Shown here: one piece after another, positions 58,987-64,000 of the stretch
Position numbering within the stretch: the stretch's first letter is position 1
Layout of the letters: each line of letters starts with the position of its first letter
Made by a program: the position numbers and the translations under genes
Notes under the pieces: generated by a model
What the model was told of the DNA's origin: nothing
What the model saw: only the letters and a program-made list of their open reading frames with translations
The model's database searches: none
NCBI GenBank assembly: GCA_002794775.1
Contig: NBAY01000045.1
Location: 310,001-374,000 of the forward strand
Source of the DNA: Porodaedalea pini
Lineage: Eukaryota; Basidiomycota; Agaricomycetes; Hymenochaetales; Hymenochaetaceae
Reading direction: 5' to 3'
Length of the DNA: 64,000 nt

Positions 58987-61900
58987 TCAAGTGGTCAGCC
59001 AACCTACCTCGTGAACAGCCCTATCTATACCTTCCTGGACTGCTTGTTTGAAGGATTTATTCATGTGCAAAGGTGCCAACTGGTGATTGATTGTCACCGT
59101 ATTAGACAAGTTCACCAGGATTTCCTCGATGTGAGCTCCCACAGTCCTATCTGCCTCTGGTGCACTCGTCATGTTGAGAATTTATGATCAATATTGTTCT
59201 GTCTCCATTACCATAGATCGTATGCCAGCCACCTTCCCTATTCTGAGCCTATATAGAATGCCAGCCATCCCACTAGCCACCTCAGTTTTGTACCATTATG
59301 ATGAACTGAGGTGAGCTTTCTGAAGCATAGTATCATACCGATTTATTCTTACATTCTCGATGTAGTTCTATTATACACAGGTACACATATATACACAGAG
59401 TTTCGTACCATTATGATGAACTGAATTCTATTATACACAGTTATCAGAATGTCGTCCCAAGAGGGATGACCTGACCGTCACCGGCATGTTCAATACCCAC
59501 CGATGGGTAAGGCATCAATATCGGGCATCATATCGGGCAGCCCTGGCCCGGCCATCGACTCAACCGGTGGGCGGCTGCGTGGAATATTCGCAACCTTAAC
59601 AGTATCGAGATCAATAGAAAGCGCATTGCATAGTACCTCGATCTCAAACTTCAAGTTCAGCTTGAGCTCTGCGAGAAGGCTGATGACAGCCATGAGCCAC
59701 CAGTTTGGTGGGCGGAACGCCTTTGACTTTGCCGCAGCTTCAAGGATTTTACACACAAATGGGATCACGACTATCAAGCAGTCACTATCCGCCCCTTCGA
59801 TGAGGAACTCCTTGAAAGCAAGATTCTTGTACTTGATCGGCTTGTCGCGAGCAAGCGTGATCTGCCCCAGCCACGAAGCAAGGTTTTTGAGGATTGTACG
59901 CTCTGCGGTCGAACTTTTCGTTTTGTCGGAGTTCAATAACACTGTGGACTTCACAAACGTTTCATGGAGGACGTACTTCACCATTGCCTTGCTGTCTAGC
60001 CCATCGAGGAGTCGTAAGTAAAGCTGGTGGTTGTTCGGCTCGGTACTAACACGCTGATCGACAAGGTAGTTCGCAAGCCAGCGCGAGTACATCTCTTCGA
60101 AACGCTCCTTCATTTCGGTAAGTTTCGATTCAAAGTTGCTCGGCACAAGGTTGTTGATGATGAGAAGAATCTTATCGAACGTCTCTTCGGGCGGGGTCTC
60201 AGAGTCTGCCTCGTCCAAGATGTCTGGCTTGATGGACGTGAAGGCTGGCTGAGTGTCGATCAGAGTCAAGGCCGATGGGAACGCCTGCAGCTGCGCTGCT
60301 CCTCCTGCACTAACTGGTTCTGTGGGGGCAGCGAGAGCTCGACGAACCGTCTCAATAATGTCAGGTCGCTGCTCGGCGAGATGGGGAATGTTTAGAGGTG
60401 CTTCGCACAAGGGCTTCCACTCTGGCAGGCGCGATTCGAAGCGTGTCAGCGCCTGCACACCAAATTTAAAAAGGTTGGTGTTGGGGGGGCACTGGAGCGA
60501 GTCGATAACGTAGCGGATAGGCAATGTCGAGGGGGATATAGTCGACTAGTTGTTGCTGTATGATCCGAATAGGTAGCCTGTCATCGCAAGTTTGCGCGGC
60601 GGATAGAATGTCTGGAAGAATTTATAGTCGTCGAAGAGGGATTGGAGCATGCAAGAGAAGATTTCGTGGTCGCGGGGGTTCGTAGACTCCTTCGTGCGCT
60701 GTAGCATGATGATGACTTGGTCGATCGTGATCTGTTCGTCGTACATCTGCTTGAAGATACCGTCGACCTCTGCTCCAATGTCAGAGGAATAGCTGACGAC
60801 AGTGAACCCAGGCTCTGAATTTTCTGCACTAGGATTCAGAATCATCAGCCGAGGGTGGATCCGCAGGCAAGCATTTCGTGTCTCCATGCAATATTCCACG
60901 TCTCGTTCATCCATAATGTTTGAACTACGAAGGGAAGGTTTAAAATATTAGACGGGAGCTTTTGTCAATGTGAAAGGAAAGAAACGAACTACGTGCGAAG
61001 GGAACGCAAGAAGATGGCGATCGTTGAGGGGCTGAGTGCCATCGTCCTATTCTCTGCCTGTGGGTCAATCGTCCGGGCAAGTTTCTCGTTTTGCATCTTG
61101 AGCTCTAAGAACACGATAATACTGTGCCGATACGTTGTCCTGTAGCCACTTATCGAGGTTTAAATACTCGCGTCGAGATGCAAGAGTAGCGACGTCAAGC
61201 GCGAAGACGAAAGGCCGTACTTCAAGCAGTGAATCAAGGATCTTCAGGTCCTGCGCGACATCTAAGATGCGCGTGATGTTCATCGGGTTCTTGTCGTAGA
61301 ACTCGCACAGGGCCGTCGTAAGATACGTCGGCTCGATCTGCCAGATACGCATGAAGACGAGCTGGTGGTTCGGATGACCACCGAGGAACATTAAAAGCAG
61401 CTGTCGTGTATACTCAATCTGCAATGCATTCCACGGTTTCTGGGAACATAATGAAGATAAGCCACTCATGAAGCAGAAGTAAATATTAATGACTAGTCAC
61501 TCACAGGAGCCTGAAACAATCCCATATGCACAATGTCCGCACTTATCCGGACGGCATTGTCCAACATCTCCCGTACACAGCTTCTGACATTCTCATTATC
61601 CGAATCTCCCAGCCTGACCAAAACTTCAAATAAATCCAGCGAGTTCTACGTATGACTCTGCACATTAGCAGCCAACGTTTTGATCGTAGGGCTTGCGGCT
61701 GCAACGCCGTCAACAGTCACTACGCACCGACCAGGCAGGCTGACGAAGTTGACTGTGTCACTAGGTAAAGAGAGTAGAGCGTCGAGGAGGCGGAGTTGAT
61801 AGAGAGAATTGTTCCAGTGTGACCAAAAGCCGGCAACAGCAGGTTTGTCTGCATCGCGGGGAGAATTGACGAGGATAGCAATAAGGAGCTTGAGCGTATT

Positions 61901-62466
61901 GGTATCGACACCTTGCCGATCAGGCCAATCGAAGGCCTCGATGACTTTGCTCCAGTCAAGCTTTGCCCTCTGTATACAAAGTGAGTAAATGCTACAGCAC
62001 GTACAAGAAGCAAAAAGAGGCTCACAAAGCTACTTATCGCGCTCACAAGCGCACCGACATCACACAGTTGGGCACCCTCAACCGTAAGGCGTCTGAGAGT
62101 CGTGAAGATGTCAACGATTTGCTCGTCCGTCGGAGGGCTCTGATCGGTCATCCCGAACCTCGCAAGCAAACCTTTTACGACATTCACATCGCTCGTGATT
62201 TCTGGACCAAATTGGTTTAAGGCCTGGACAAGAGATGTCTGCGGTGGGAGGCTGCGAAAGTCACCGACATTTTGATGAGCTTTCATGCTAGCAGAATGGG
62301 ATAAAACGTACCTGAGATTCTGGAACAACTGCGCCAGAATCGGTGCAACCATCTCAACACCAGATTTTGTCTGCGCAACAGCAACAAGTGCTTGGCGCTG
62401 CGTTGCATCGAGGAGCGGTGCATCCCGCGGCGGGTCAGACAGTAAAATTTGCAGCAGTTTTCCTGC
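58987..62466 (-). pseudogene. NOT1: NOT1 (CCR4-NOT scaffold) pseudogene fragment
   Basis: NOT1 is the scaffold of the CCR4-NOT deadenylase complex. Reading right to left: AGKLLQILLSDPPRDAPLLD (first exon after a CAG acceptor), LDWSKVIEAFDWPDRQGVDT, WNALQIEYTRQLLL and DIAQDLKILDSLLEVRPF-like HEAT region (61065-61469), EVDGIFKQMYDEQITIDQV and NPRDHEIFSCMLQSLFDDYK (60546-60914), the MIF4G-like CAF1-binding domain LASWLGQITLARDKPIKYKN and LNLKFEIEVLCNALSID (59490-60524), and a DUF3819 start INHQLAPLHMNKSFKQAVQE (58987-59172). Small deletions break the frame after DNVSA and FGS, with a 1-base insertion restoring it. The C-terminal NOT box and the N-terminus are absent. Confidence 0.9.
59173..59489. 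other. Non-coding insertion or intron within the NOT1 relic
   Basis: Contains two copies of CGTACCATTATGATGAACTGA-like sequence (about 59291 and 59405) and two of TTCTATTATACACAG (about 59367 and 59426). It separates the MIF4G-like exon from the DUF3819-like exon. Confidence 0.5.
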
Positions 62467-62554
62467 CTGTGCGGGTGACAAATCAGCATGATCAAAGCAC
62501 GGATGCTAGCACAGCGCGACAATGACAGGAATTATTAGGACTGAAATGGCTTAC
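62467..62554 (-). other. Chimeric intron joining PRP8 and NOT1 fragments
   Basis: On the reverse strand a PRP8 exon ending NLTTKP is followed by GTAAGCC (62554-62548), and a NOT1 exon begins after CACCCGCACAG (to 62467). The 88-nt interval is a typical intron length and both exons are in phase 0, so splicing would give an in-frame KP|AGKLLQ fusion. Confidence 0.6.

Positions 62555-64000
<1,446 letters not shown>

Overview
The window looks like TE-dense chromatin from a filamentous basidiomycete, probably an Agaricomycete; I do not claim a species. The reasons are short spliceosomal introns of about 50-70 nt, a KDZ (Kyakuja-Dileera-Zisupton) transposase with its CxC2 cysteine cluster, a fungus-specific Zn(II)2Cys6 motif, fungal-type Ty3/gypsy elements, and heavy CpG-to-TpG/CpA decay. 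I found no gene that is certainly intact and of host origin. The recognisable host genes (prolyl-tRNA synthetase, NOT1, PRP8) are truncated, frameshifted fragments.

Layout, left to right. 1-717: a possible coding scrap and a CTTT microsatellite. 718-1016: a MITE-like element and a partial copy of it. 1017-11787: a truncated, reverse-oriented copy of a large KDZ transposon, broken by two solo LTRs (5966-6952 and 10358-11735). 11788-36748: nested retroelements. An older reverse-strand Ty3/gypsy copy (copy 1: 12690-24191 plus 35902-36748, holding two solo LTRs) received a younger full-length sister (copy 2: 24192-35897, holding one solo LTR) in its 5' LTR. 36749-45453: a prolyl-tRNA synthetase pseudogene split by a forward-strand chromovirus (37701-44655). 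45756-58853: a complete 13.1 kb KDZ transposon with TIRs, subterminal repeats and a candidate 8-bp target duplication. 58987-64000: reverse-strand NOT1 and PRP8 pseudogene fragments joined through a chimeric intron.

The two KDZ copies face each other as an inverted repeat with arms of about 9 kb, separated by about 34 kb of retroelements. The right copy carries a KDZ transposase, a multi-KOW SPT5-like gene, and at least two uncharacterised genes on the opposite strand, divergent around a conserved palindromic intergenic spot.

The most unusual system is in the reverse-strand Ty3/gypsy family. Between pol and the 3' LTR, on the strand opposite gag-pol, each copy carries a gene of about 575-595 codons. 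It encodes an acidic tract and a CX2CX6CX7CX2CX6C (Zn2Cys6-type) cluster and contains a 52-nt GT-AG intron. Such an intron survives retrotransposition only because it is antisense to the genomic RNA. The reading frame is preserved end to end in both full copies; the stops are single TGA codons explained by CpG deamination.

All calls come from reading the sequence and six-frame translations by eye; identities and exon edges are approximate.
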